From positions 1-15,947 of the forward strand of contig JBGSIF010000229.1 in NCBI GenBank assembly GCA_041742635.1: DNA of 15,947 bases, written 5' to 3'. The DNA is from JTS-AC122 sp041742635 (GTDB lineage Bacteria > Planctomycetota > Phycisphaerae > Phycisphaerales > UBA1924). The notes under the pieces are model-generated. The model searched no databases. It was not told the DNA's origin and saw only the letters and a program-made list of their open reading frames with translations. Positions 1 through 6,171 of the stretch are shown here, piece after piece. The position numbers were made by a program, and so were the translations under genes. The stretch's first letter is position 1. Every line of letters begins with the position of its first letter.

Positions 1-993
1 CAAGAAATCACCCTGATGGCGATCCAGCGGTACGCCGCGGAGCATACCGCCGAGAGTACCGTCCGGGCGGTTCCGATCCCGTCGGACGACATGAAGGGGC
101 GGATTATCGGGCGCGAGGGGCGCAATATCCGCGCGATCGAGAAGGCGACGGGTGTGGACATTATTGTGGACGACACGCCGGGCGTGATCGTGGTGTCGTG
201 CTTCGACAAGATCCGGCAAGCGGTGGCGGTGGAATCTCTTCAGCGGCTGATCGCCGACGGACGGATGCACCCATCACGCATCGAAGAGGTCGTGGAGAAG
301 GTGAAGGGTGAAATTCAGGAAAAAGTACTCAAAGCGGGCAAAGAAGCAGTCATGGAGGTCAATCTCCGAGGCCTTCACCCCAAAATCGTCGAAACGATGG
401 GCAAACTGCACTATCGAACGAGTTACGGGCAGAACGTGCTGCGGCACTCGGTCGAGGTGGCGATTATCTCACAGATCATCGCGGACCAGTTGGGGCTGGA
501 CGGGGCGTTGGCCCGGCGGTGCGGGTTCTTGCACGACATCGGCAAGGCGATGGACGAAGATACCGAAGGCACCCACCCCAAAATCGGGATGGATTTCGCC
601 AAGCAGTACGGAGAGAAGGACCCGGTCTTGAACGCGATCGCGGGGCACCACGGGGACGTCCCGGCGACGAGTTTCTATACGCCGATCGTCATGGCGGCGG
701 ACGCGGTGAGTTCGGCCCGCCCCGGCGCGCGCCGCGAGAGCATGGAGCGGTACATCCAGCGGCTGCAAGAACTGCAGGATATTGCGATGCGGCAGCCCGG
801 GGTCGTGGAGGCGTTTGCCATCCAAGCCGGGCGCGAGGTGCGGGTGATGGTGGATGCCAAGCGGGTGAACGACGACGAGGCACAGTTGATCGCGTTCAAC
901 ATCGCCAAGCGGGTGAGCGAGGAGATGACGTTCCCCGGGGAGATCCGGGTGACGGTGCTGCGCGAGACGCGGGCGGTGGAGTTTGCGCGGTAG
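1..993 (+). CDS. rny: RNase Y, C-terminal part (5' end outside window)
   Basis: RNase Y is a membrane-anchored endoribonuclease that starts mRNA decay. The frame is open from base 1 (Q-E-I-T-L-M...), so the gene is cut by the window edge. The missing part should hold the N-terminal membrane helix and most of the coiled coil. About 330 residues remain of a family that is usually near 520. Visible are the KH domain with GRIIGREGRNIR (bases 97-132) and the HD phosphohydrolase domain: RHSVEVA, the metal-binding pair in FLHDIGKA (HD encoded at 532-537), AGHHGD, and AADAVSSARPGARRES. The C terminus FPGEIRVTVLRETRAVEFAR is canonical. TAG at 991-993 is followed at once by a hairpin. The last 35 codons are duplicated at 2156-2267. 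The family assignment is very secure. Confidence 0.97.
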   Translation, partial: QEITLMAIQRYAAEHTAESTVRAVPIPSDDMKGRIIGREGRNIRAIEKATGVDIIVDDTPGVIVVSCFDKIRQAVAVESLQRLIADGRMHPSRIEEVVEKVKGEIQEKVLKAGKEAVMEVNLRGLHPKIVETMGKLHYRTSYGQNVLRHSVEVAIISQIIADQLGLDGALARRCGFLHDIGKAMDEDTEGTHPKIGMDFAKQYGEKDPVLNAIAGHHGDVPATSFYTPIVMAADAVSSARPGARRESMERYIQRLQELQDIAMRQPGVVEAFAIQAGREVRVMVDAKRVNDDEAQLIAFNIAKRVSEEMTFPGEIRVTVLRETRAVEFAR

Positions 994-998
994 TGGAT
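887..998 (+). repeat. Direct repeat, copy 1 (genuine rny 3' end)
   Basis: This 112-bp stretch matches 2156-2267 with no gaps at a constant offset of 1269 bp; I count 9 mismatches (103/112 identical). It is the functional copy, because it lies in frame inside the intact C-terminal part of rny and contains the TAG stop. Together with copy 2 it brackets the toxin-antitoxin operon. Confidence 0.9.
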
Positions 999-1014
999 CC
1001 GCTCGTGCGGATCC
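995..1014 (+). terminator. Hairpin directly after rny stop
   Basis: GGATCCGC (995-1002), loop TCGT, GCGGATCC (1007-1014) form a perfect 8-bp stem starting two bases after the rny stop codon. There is no U-tract after it, so it is either a non-canonical terminator or a 3'-end stabilising stem. The decayed rny copy at 2156-2267 lacks this hairpin: similarity ends at GTGGAT, inside the left arm. Confidence 0.45.
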
Positions 1015-1030
1015 GCATGAGTTGAAGGGG

Positions 1031-1059
1031 TTGACTTCGCATTCACTTATAAGTAAACT
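1031..1059 (+). promoter_or_regulatory. Putative promoter and palindromic operator of the toxin-antitoxin operon
   Basis: TTGACT (1031-1036) and TAAACT (1054-1059) are separated by 17 bp, a reasonable sigma70-type match. Between them lies a perfect 10-bp palindrome, ACTTATAAGT (1045-1054). It extends to an interrupted 16-bp palindrome at 1042-1057 (14 of 16 bases symmetric). A palindrome overlapping the -10 region is where an HTH antitoxin usually binds to autoregulate. The predicted start of transcription falls at or just past the toxin ATG at 1062, so the mRNA may be leaderless or the toxin may start further in. This is inference from sequence only. Confidence 0.45.
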
Positions 1060-1061
1060 TC

Positions 1062-1481
1062 ATGGCCGGGCGAGCCGATACGATTACGGTGGACGAACTT
1101 CGGCTCGCGGGAACGGGCCGCGTGCCGGTTACTCGTATCTGGATTTCTGAGCCCGCGGCGAAGGAACTACGAGAGTTTGTATCGACCACCCAACCGCCAA
1201 AGTGGTTTTTGAAGAAGTTACAGCGATATTCCGAGAACGGGTTTGCAAACTACATTCATGCCGAGGGTGCCATCAGGCCGGAATGGGGAGGCGCGTATCG
1301 GATCGGTGATCCGAAGACGCTTTTTCGATTGATCGGATTCTTCGAGAACGACCGACGTGACAGTTTCATTGTTCTCGACGCTTTCACGAAACGGGGACAC
1401 GGTCTGAGTGCTTCGGAACGGCAACGAATCGATCGAATGGTTGAGCGGGCGGCCCATGGACTCTGGAAGAAGCGAAACTGA
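1062..1481 (+). CDS. HigB/RelE-superfamily (Gp49-like) toxin
   Basis: 139 residues, probably the toxin of a type II toxin-antitoxin pair; family members cleave mRNA at the ribosome. The C-terminal half carries the pattern I associate with HigB/Gp49-like toxins: YRIGDP, then FRLIGFFEND, then FIVLDAFTKRGHGLSASERQRID, with basic residues near the end. No Shine-Dalgarno precedes ATG 1062. GTG 1122 is an alternative start that would drop a 20-residue N-terminal extension atypical for the family. It is followed after 1 nt by the antitoxin. Base composition differs from the neighbours: bases 1201-1260 are 24/60 G+C by hand count, against 41/60 at 4801-4860. The gene order toxin first, antitoxin second is that of higBA. 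The superfamily assignment is likely; the exact subfamily and whether it is active are unknown. Confidence 0.75.
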   Translation: MAGRADTITVDELRLAGTGRVPVTRIWISEPAAKELREFVSTTQPPKWFLKKLQRYSENGFANYIHAEGAIRPEWGGAYRIGDPKTLFRLIGFFENDRRDSFIVLDAFTKRGHGLSASERQRIDRMVERAAHGLWKKRN

Positions 1482-1482
1482 C

Positions 1483-2055
1483 ATGAGCGATCTCCAAGCC
1501 CTTCAGCGCGTGATTGGTGAACTCGACCGACTTCCCGAGCGGGTCGGGCATGAGTTGCGGTTGGATCTGGCCGCACTGATTACTCGCGGGCTGAATCGGC
1601 GTGGGTGGAGCCGCAAGCGCCTGGCGGAAGAGGCGGGGATGAAGCCGTCGTTCGTCAGCCGAGTGCTGCACAGCGATTCGAACTGCACGTTCGAGGTGGC
1701 AGGCCGATTGCTCCTCGCGCTCGGGATCGAGGTTTCGCTCATCGAACGAACGTCCGCCGCGGCGACGCCGATCCACCCGAACCAACTGAGAACCGTTTAC
1801 TCCAGTACGGAGCGAGTCCATGCCAAAGTCATCTCGCAAACCAGCGAAGAAGTCTCCAAGTTCGGCCGTCTCCTCGGTCCCAACGGAATCGAAACAAGCG
1901 GTCGAGCGCTACAGCGATCCGTCTCTCAAGACCCTCTGGGTGGATTCATTCGCCGTAGCGATCAGGAAGGATTCGATGGTGATACTCTCGTTCGCCTCGC
2001 TTCTTCCGGACGCGCCGGTAGCGATCGAGGTCGCCCGGCTCGCCACGCCCGTTGA
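1483..2055 (+). CDS. XRE-family HTH antitoxin (HigA-like), possibly frameshifted at its 3' end
   Basis: The start ATG 1483 has a good GGAAGAAG ribosome site (1465-1472) and lies 1 nt after the toxin stop. Residues ~1-90 contain an XRE helix-turn-helix: LITRGLNRRGWSRKRLAEEA, then GMKPSFVSRVLHSDSN, then FEVAGRLLLALGIEVSLIER. This should be the DNA-binding and toxin-neutralising antitoxin. Such proteins are usually about 100 residues, but here the frame runs to 190. The last ~78 codons lie over the next gene in a different frame, and the residues beyond ~105 look unstructured and compositionally odd. A TGA at 1787-1789 in the +1 frame would give the normal length, so a one-base frameshift near 1740-1787 is a plausible cause. 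The HTH identification is firm; the C-terminal end is doubtful. Confidence 0.75.
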   Translation: MSDLQALQRVIGELDRLPERVGHELRLDLAALITRGLNRRGWSRKRLAEEAGMKPSFVSRVLHSDSNCTFEVAGRLLLALGIEVSLIERTSAAATPIHPNQLRTVYSSTERVHAKVISQTSEEVSKFGRLLGPNGIETSGRALQRSVSQDPLGGFIRRSDQEGFDGDTLVRLASSGRAGSDRGRPARHAR

Positions 2056-2137
2056 ACACCTCAAGCGGATGGTTGACGTGGCGTGCCGGAGTTTGAACTA
2101 CTACCCCGCGCCAGCGGACACATCCAAAGAGGCGTGA
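1820..2137 (+). CDS. Uncharacterised third protein of the toxin-antitoxin operon
   Basis: 105 residues starting at ATG 1820 with GGAG at 1809-1812. A Lys/Ser-rich, probably disordered N terminus (MPKSSRKPAKKSPSS) is followed by a compact domain from residue ~35: a beta-rich stretch (WVDSFAVAIRKDSMVILSFA), a turn (SLLPDAPVAIEVARL) and an amphipathic helix (TPVEHLKRMVDVACRSLNYYP). The strand-then-helix pattern with 'P.EH.K.....' faintly recalls DUF3467-like proteins, but I do not recognise the family. It overlaps the antitoxin frame by 236 bp and ends 18 nt before the decayed rny copy. Position in the operon suggests a third component or accessory factor of the toxin-antitoxin system. No resemblance to SecB-like TAC chaperones was seen. 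The coding call is good; the function is unknown. Confidence 0.7.
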   Translation: MPKSSRKPAKKSPSSAVSSVPTESKQAVERYSDPSLKTLWVDSFAVAIRKDSMVILSFASLLPDAPVAIEVARLATPVEHLKRMVDVACRSLNYYPAPADTSKEA

Positions 2138-2155
2138 GCCGCGGTATCGCGTGTG

Positions 2156-2267
2156 TGATCGCGTTCAACATCACCAAGCGGGTGAGCGAGGGCATGACGT
2201 TCACCGGGGAGATCCGGGCGACGGTGCTGCGGGAGACGCGGGCGGTGGGGTTGGCGCGGGAGTGGAT
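2156..2267 (+). repeat. Direct repeat, copy 2 (decayed rny 3' end)
   Basis: Second copy of the last 112 bp of the rny region. Differences from copy 1 include the loss of the stop (TAG to GAG) and the codon changes A to T, E to G, P to T, V to A, E to G and F to L. Only one of the nine substitutions is silent, so the copy is not under coding constraint. It begins 18 nt after the stop of the third gene of the toxin-antitoxin operon. Confidence 0.9.
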
Positions 2268-2277
2268 TGGGAAATGA
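2156..2277 (+). pseudogene. Remnant of rny 3' end, stop codon lost
   Basis: Translation in the rny frame gives VIAFNITKRVSEGM, then TFTGEIRATVLRETRAVGLAR, then EWIGK, ending at TGA 2275-2277 because the original TAG is now GAG. An ATG-started reading exists from 2083, but its first 24 codons overlap the third operon gene in another frame and resemble nothing. There is no KH or HD domain, so it cannot act as an RNase. It is interpreted as a scar of recombination or integration. Confidence 0.8.
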
Positions 2278-2678
2278 TCGGTATCGGTCCTTGCGTCATT
2301 CACACGGTGTGCCTTTCGATTTGGGCGTATCGGTGGCACCTCCTTCGGGGTGCAAGAGTGAGCATTCACTGCATTCCGGGGGTGTCGCTCGATGACTCGC
2401 TCCACCCCCGGCTACTTTCTGCCAGCCCTTCGGGCTGAGAGTTCGGTCAATCCGATCGCATCGCCCAATTCCGTGACCACACCTCCTGCATGTCGCGCCG
2501 ACCCACCAAAGGACGGCTAAACTTATTTTTGAGTCATTGCACACGACCGTATTTGCGAATCGAAGGCATCCAGCATCGGCGACATGAGCCGTGAAACTGG
2601 TATCCGTTCGTTGACCGGTTATGTGTGTCTCCATCTCTCGCTCGGCCACACTGTCTTTGAACTGATCGGAAGTCTGCC
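2278..2678. other. 401-bp gene-free interval upstream of pdhA
   Basis: No convincing gene on either strand. It contains the structured repeat at 2335-2440. The remainder (2441-2678) should hold the pdhA promoter and leader; TTGAGT (2529-2534) and TATTTG (2550-2555) are only 15 bp apart, a weak promoter match. A minus-strand open frame here is just the translated repeat running into the antisense of pdhA. Confidence 0.6.
2335..2440 (-). repeat. Planctomycete-type interspersed palindromic repeat (three hairpins)
   Basis: Three hairpins lie in a row: CACCTC (2337-2342)/GGGGTG (2347-2352, one G-U pair); CCGGGGGTG (2376-2384)/CACCCCCGG (2403-2411), a perfect 9-bp stem; and CAGCCC (2423-2428)/GGGCTG (2432-2437) with loop TTC. 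Read on the minus strand, 'CAGCCCGAAGGGCTGG...CACCCCCGG...CACCCCGAAGG' resembles short repeats I recall scattered between genes in planctomycete genomes. The hairpins are seen directly; that it is a multi-copy element is inferred from memory. It could also act as a transcription terminator. Confidence 0.6.
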
Positions 2679-3917
2679 ATGACGCAATCCACCGCACCTG
2701 CCGCGATCCCGGCGGGGAAATCCAACGGCACCTCATCATCCGGGGCGGCCCACCACAAAGGGTCCGGGCGGGCGTCCGACGCGCTGCCGCGCGAGACGCT
2801 GGTGAAGTGGCTGCGGGACATGATGCTGATCCGCGAGTTCGAGGTGCGGTGCGCGCAGGCGTACCAGCAGGCGAAGATCGGCGGGTTCTGCCACCTTTAT
2901 ATAGGCCAGGAAGCATGTGCCGTCGGGACGATCAACTCGGTCGAGCATGATGATCCGGTGGTGACGGCGTACCGCGACCACGGGCACGCGCTGGCGCGCG
3001 GGATGGACGCCGGAGCGTGCATGGCCGAGATGTTCGGGAAGATCACCGGGTGCGCAAAGGGGAAGGGTGGGTCGATGCACATGTTTGATCGGCCGAACTG
3101 GTTGTTCGGCGGGCACGGGATCGTGGGGGCACAGACGCCGCTGGGGACGGGGCTGGCGTTCGCGGCGCGGTATGAGTGGGAGGTGCTGGGGCATAGCGTG
3201 AATGATGCGCGAGGGAACCCGGTGCGGTACGAAGAGGCAGGCGGGACGCCCGTGCCACTGTTGCCGGCGAAGAAGAAGGTGTCGCTGTGCTATCTGGGCG
3301 ACGGCGCGCTCAATCAGGGTGCGCTGCACGAAGCGATGAACCTCGCCGGTCTGTGGTCGATCCCGGTGATCTACATCGTGGAGAACAACAAGTACTCGAT
3401 GGGGACTCACATCGCGCGCGGGACGACGATGGCGGACAACCTGGAAGCCAAAGCCGGTGCGTATGGGATCGACGCTTTGACGATCAGCGACGAAGAGGGG
3501 CTGGACATTCTGAAGTTGTACGACAAGTTCAAGCCGTTCGCGGATTCGTGCCGGGAGCGGCAGCGGCCCGGGTTCGTGGACCTGCACACGTACCGGTATC
3601 AGGGGCACTCGATGTCCGACCCGCAGAAGTACCGCACGAAGGAAGAAGTCGAGAAGATCAAGGAAGGGGACTCGATCGATCGGCTGGCCAAGCACCTCTT
3701 GGGAAGCATCAACGGGGCCGCGCCGATGCTGAGCGAGGCGCAGTTCATCGAGATGCAGCAGGACGTGAAGGCGGTCGTGGCGGCGGCGGTGCAGTTCGCC
3801 GAGGACTCGCCGGCACCCGAAGCCGGCGAACTGTTCACGGATGTGTATGTGAATATCGAGAAGAACCTGAGCCCGGCGGCGGAGTACACGCACGGGGTTA
3901 AGAACCCGATGCTGTGA
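2679..3917 (+). CDS. pdhA: Pyruvate dehydrogenase E1 component, alpha subunit
   Basis: 412 residues. With E1 beta it forms the TPP-dependent decarboxylase of the pyruvate dehydrogenase complex. Start ATG 2679 is preceded by CGGAAG. A Ser/Ala/Gly-rich, probably flexible N terminus (~30 residues) precedes the fold. Visible are MLIREFEVRCAQAYQQAKIGG, GFCHLYIGQEA, the DHGHALARG and KGKGGSMHMF segments, and the TPP/Mg motif from GDG (residues 207-209) to ENN (235-237). The loop YRYQGHSMSDPQKYRT corresponds to the regulated loop of E1 alpha proteins. An insertion of about 30 residues (DARGNPVRYEEAGGTPVPLLP) lies just before the TPP motif. No pdhB or E2 gene follows; the next gene encodes a secreted hydrolase, so the partner must be elsewhere. 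A 2-oxoisovalerate E1 alpha is the alternative but fits less well. Confidence 0.93.
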   Translation: MTQSTAPAAIPAGKSNGTSSSGAAHHKGSGRASDALPRETLVKWLRDMMLIREFEVRCAQAYQQAKIGGFCHLYIGQEACAVGTINSVEHDDPVVTAYRDHGHALARGMDAGACMAEMFGKITGCAKGKGGSMHMFDRPNWLFGGHGIVGAQTPLGTGLAFAARYEWEVLGHSVNDARGNPVRYEEAGGTPVPLLPAKKKVSLCYLGDGALNQGALHEAMNLAGLWSIPVIYIVENNKYSMGTHIARGTTMADNLEAKAGAYGIDALTISDEEGLDILKLYDKFKPFADSCRERQRPGFVDLHTYRYQGHSMSDPQKYRTKEEVEKIKEGDSIDRLAKHLLGSINGAAPMLSEAQFIEMQQDVKAVVAAAVQFAEDSPAPEAGELFTDVYVNIEKNLSPAAEYTHGVKNPML

Positions 3918-3922
3918 ACTCG

Positions 3923-3963
3923 CCCATCGAGTCGTGGCTGCGGCGGAACGCGTCGTCGATGGG
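3923..3963 (+). terminator. Inverted repeat after pdhA
   Basis: CCCATCGA (3923-3930) and TCGATGGG (3956-3963) form a perfect 8-bp inverted repeat separated by 25 nt, beginning 5 nt after the pdhA stop. There is no U-tract. It could end or stabilise the pdhA transcript. Confidence 0.35.
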
Positions 3964-4009
3964 ACGGCGCTGAGCGGATCAACATACCTAGCACACGGAT
4001 GGGCTACGC

Positions 4010-5266
4010 ATGATTCGATCGATGATGTCGCGTGTCGTCATGGTGTGGGCGGTGCTCGTTCTCGCGGCGGCGGGTGCTGCTCGCACGAACGAAGATCGTG
4101 ATTGCGCTGAAACTCCCTTCCGCGGGCTGTGGATCACGCGCTGGGATTACAGGTCCGAAGCCGACGTGAAGCGGGCGATGGAAGACGCGGCGTCGCTGGG
4201 GGTGACGGACGTGATGTGGCAGGTGCGCGGGCAGGGGGATGCGTATTACAAGAGCGACCTGGAGCCGTGGGGAGAGGAGTTGCTGCGCGGTATACCTGCG
4301 ACGAAGGAGGCGGGCGCGGATGGTGGAACTGAGGGGCCTGGGTTTGACCCGTTGACGGCGGCGGTGCGGGAAGCGCACACGCGGGGGCTGAAGTTGCACG
4401 CATGGGTGAACGTGATGCCGCTGTGGAAGGGGACGACGCCGCCGAAGGCGAAGAATCATCCGTATTACACTCACCCGGAGTGGCGGCTGCGTGATGCCAA
4501 GGGTACGGCGCAGGCGCTGAACGATCACTACGTGATTGTGAATCCGCTGGTGCCAGCGGTGCAGGAGCACATCGTGGCAGTGTGCCGGGACATCGTGCAG
4601 CGGTACACGGTGGACGGGATCCACATGGACTACGTGCGGTTCGTGTCGGACACGATGAAAGATCCGGCGGCGTTCCCCGGCGACGCCGAAAGCCTGGCGA
4701 TGCTGGCGAAACGGCTGGGGCGCGGAGTGCCAGTGGACGCGGCGGGGAAGATCGCGCCCGACGCGGACAAAGCCGCGTTCCGTGATATGAAGCGCGAGGC
4801 GATCACGACGATCGTTCGGCGGATCAAGTCCGAGGCGGTGGGTTCGCGGGCGGGGGTGGTGCTGACGGCGGCGGTGTGGCGGCGGCCGGAACTGGCCAGC
4901 GATTCGTACTTGCAGGACGCCGCGGATTGGCTGCGGGATGGGCTGATCGATCGGGCGATGCCGATGATCTATACCGCGAAGATAGAGCAGTACGAGAGCG
5001 ATCTGAGCGCCTGGTTGTCGGCGGGTGGAGGGGGAGCGATCACGCCGGGGATTGCGAACTACTTGCACACGCCCGATGAAACGACGGCGCAGATCACGTA
5101 TTCGGTGAAGGCGGGGACGAGCGGTTCGGCGGTGTTCGCGTATTCGTCGTTGTTTGAATCGGTGGATCCGAATCAGGACAAGAAGAAGCCCGAGATGGAG
5201 AAGCGGGCGGCGCGGCGGGACGCGCTGCGGGCGTACTTTGCGGCGGGGCTGGATTCTCGCAAATAG
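4010..5266 (+). CDS. Secreted glycoside hydrolase, GHL10/DUF187 (YngK-like)
   Basis: 418 residues. An N-terminal signal peptide is clear: MIRSMMSRVVMVWAVLVLAAAG, with cleavage probably near AARTN. The mature part is a TIM-barrel of the GHL10 type: GLWITRWDYRSEADVKRAME, then GVTDVMWQVRGQGDAYYKS, then FDPLTAAVREAHTRGLKLHAWVNV, HPYYTHPEWRLRD, VNPLVPAVQEH, and the family hallmark VDGIHMDYVRF. Later come DWLRDGLIDRAMPMIYT and GIANYLHTPDETTAQI. It probably cleaves a polysaccharide or wall glycan outside the cytoplasm; the substrate cannot be read from sequence. ATG 4022 and 4025 are nearby alternative starts. The ROK gene follows after 17 nt, so the two are probably co-transcribed. Confidence 0.85.
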   Translation: MIRSMMSRVVMVWAVLVLAAAGAARTNEDRDCAETPFRGLWITRWDYRSEADVKRAMEDAASLGVTDVMWQVRGQGDAYYKSDLEPWGEELLRGIPATKEAGADGGTEGPGFDPLTAAVREAHTRGLKLHAWVNVMPLWKGTTPPKAKNHPYYTHPEWRLRDAKGTAQALNDHYVIVNPLVPAVQEHIVAVCRDIVQRYTVDGIHMDYVRFVSDTMKDPAAFPGDAESLAMLAKRLGRGVPVDAAGKIAPDADKAAFRDMKREAITTIVRRIKSEAVGSRAGVVLTAAVWRRPELASDSYLQDAADWLRDGLIDRAMPMIYTAKIEQYESDLSAWLSAGGGGAITPGIANYLHTPDETTAQITYSVKAGTSGSAVFAYSSLFESVDPNQDKKKPEMEKRAARRDALRAYFAAGLDSRK

Positions 5267-5283
5267 CAACGACGGGGAGGCGC

Positions 5284-6171
5284 ATGCTCGCACTCGGGAT
5301 CGATATCGGCGGAACGGCGATCAAGTCGTCGCTACTGCGGGATGGCACCGAGGTGTGGCACGGGCGGTCGGCGGGGTATGCGCGGCCGAGCCGGGAGGTG
5401 CTCGTTGCGGTGCTCGGAGAGTTGGTCGTCGCGGCGCGGACGGCAGGAGCGAGCGAAGGGGTAGCGATCGGGGCGGTTGGGTTGTGTGTGCCGGGGTTGC
5501 TCGCGGCGGACGCGGGGTCGGTGGCGGTGTCGATGAATGTGCCCGCGCTGGTGGGGTTGAGGTTCGATGTCTTGCTTGGTTCGGCGGGGGTGGAGGTTGA
5601 TCGGCTTGGGACGCCGATGCGGGTGGTGACGGATGCGCTGGCGGCGGCGATGGATGCGAGTGCGGTGTTCGGGCTCAAGGGGCGGGTGCTGGCGCTGTCG
5701 ATCGGGACGGGGGTTGGGGCGTGCGTGCTGGATGATGAGAAGCCACTGATCGTGAGCGGGCAGGGGCCGGGGCACTTCGGGCAGGTTGATGTGTCGCTGG
5801 GCGAGGGGAGTGGAGACACGGTTCCGATCGGGAGCGACGGCGGGCGCGGGTCACTGGAGTCGTATGTCGGTGTACACGCGCTGCGGGCGCGGTATGGGGA
5901 GGATGTGGAGGGCGCGCTGGCGGGGATGGAAGTTGGTGAGGTGCCGTGCCGGGCGCTGGTGCGAGCGATCCGCATCGCGCACGCGATCTATCGGCCCGAT
6001 CATGTGCTGCTGCTGGGGGGCGTGGGGATTCGGCTCCGGCGGTTGGCGGCGGGGCTGCGAGAAGAAGCCGCGAGGGAACTGACGTCGCTCGCGCGCGCGG
6101 GGTGGACGCTGCGGTGCGGGGAGAGTGATTTCCACGCAGCACGCGGCGCGGCGCGGATCGCATCAGGTTGA
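5284..6171 (+). CDS. ROK-family sugar kinase-like protein without zinc cysteines
   Basis: 295 residues, start ATG 5284 behind GGGGAGG (5274-5280). ROK proteins are sugar kinases or sugar-responsive regulators; no HTH is present, so kinase is favoured. Seen are the phosphate-1 motif LGIDIGGTAIKSSLL, VGLCVPGLL, the TDALAAAMDAS segment with the likely catalytic Asp, the phosphate-2 motif LALSIGTGVGACVL, GPGHFGQVDVS, and the adenosine-side LLLGGVGIRL. The usual CxCGxxGCxE zinc motif is replaced: the corresponding stretch reads GSDGGRGSLESY, keeping Gly and Glu but no Cys. It lies just downstream of the secreted hydrolase, consistent with a role in using sugars it releases. The gene ends 9 bp inside the convergent hydrolase gene. 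Substrate and actual kinase activity are uncertain. Confidence 0.85.
   Translation: MLALGIDIGGTAIKSSLLRDGTEVWHGRSAGYARPSREVLVAVLGELVVAARTAGASEGVAIGAVGLCVPGLLAADAGSVAVSMNVPALVGLRFDVLLGSAGVEVDRLGTPMRVVTDALAAAMDASAVFGLKGRVLALSIGTGVGACVLDDEKPLIVSGQGPGHFGQVDVSLGEGSGDTVPIGSDGGRGSLESYVGVHALRARYGEDVEGALAGMEVGEVPCRALVRAIRIAHAIYRPDHVLLLGGVGIRLRRLAAGLREEAARELTSLARAGWTLRCGESDFHAARGAARIASG

Noticed and set aside
2083..2277. A 64-codon gene built on the duplicated rny tail
   Set aside because: The first third overlaps another gene out of frame, and the rest is a decayed rny end with mostly non-silent changes. It is listed as a pseudogene instead.
2529..2555. pdhA promoter TTGAGT/TATTTG
   Set aside because: The 15-bp spacing and weak -10 are not enough to annotate it as a promoter; mentioned only in the gene-free interval.
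2296..2916. A minus-strand open frame running through the palindromic repeat into pdhA
   Set aside because: Part of it is a translation of the repeat ('SPKGWQKVAGGG...HPEGGATDTP'), and the rest is antisense to pdhA.
2736..3893. A 385-codon open frame antisense to pdhA
   Set aside because: Arg/His/Pro-rich mirror of a confidently identified gene; no motif of its own.
4004..5293. A 429-codon open frame antisense to the GHL10 gene
   Set aside because: It is exceptionally rich in Arg, His and Pro, shows no domain, and mirrors the codon bias of the GC-rich coding strand. It is a shadow frame.
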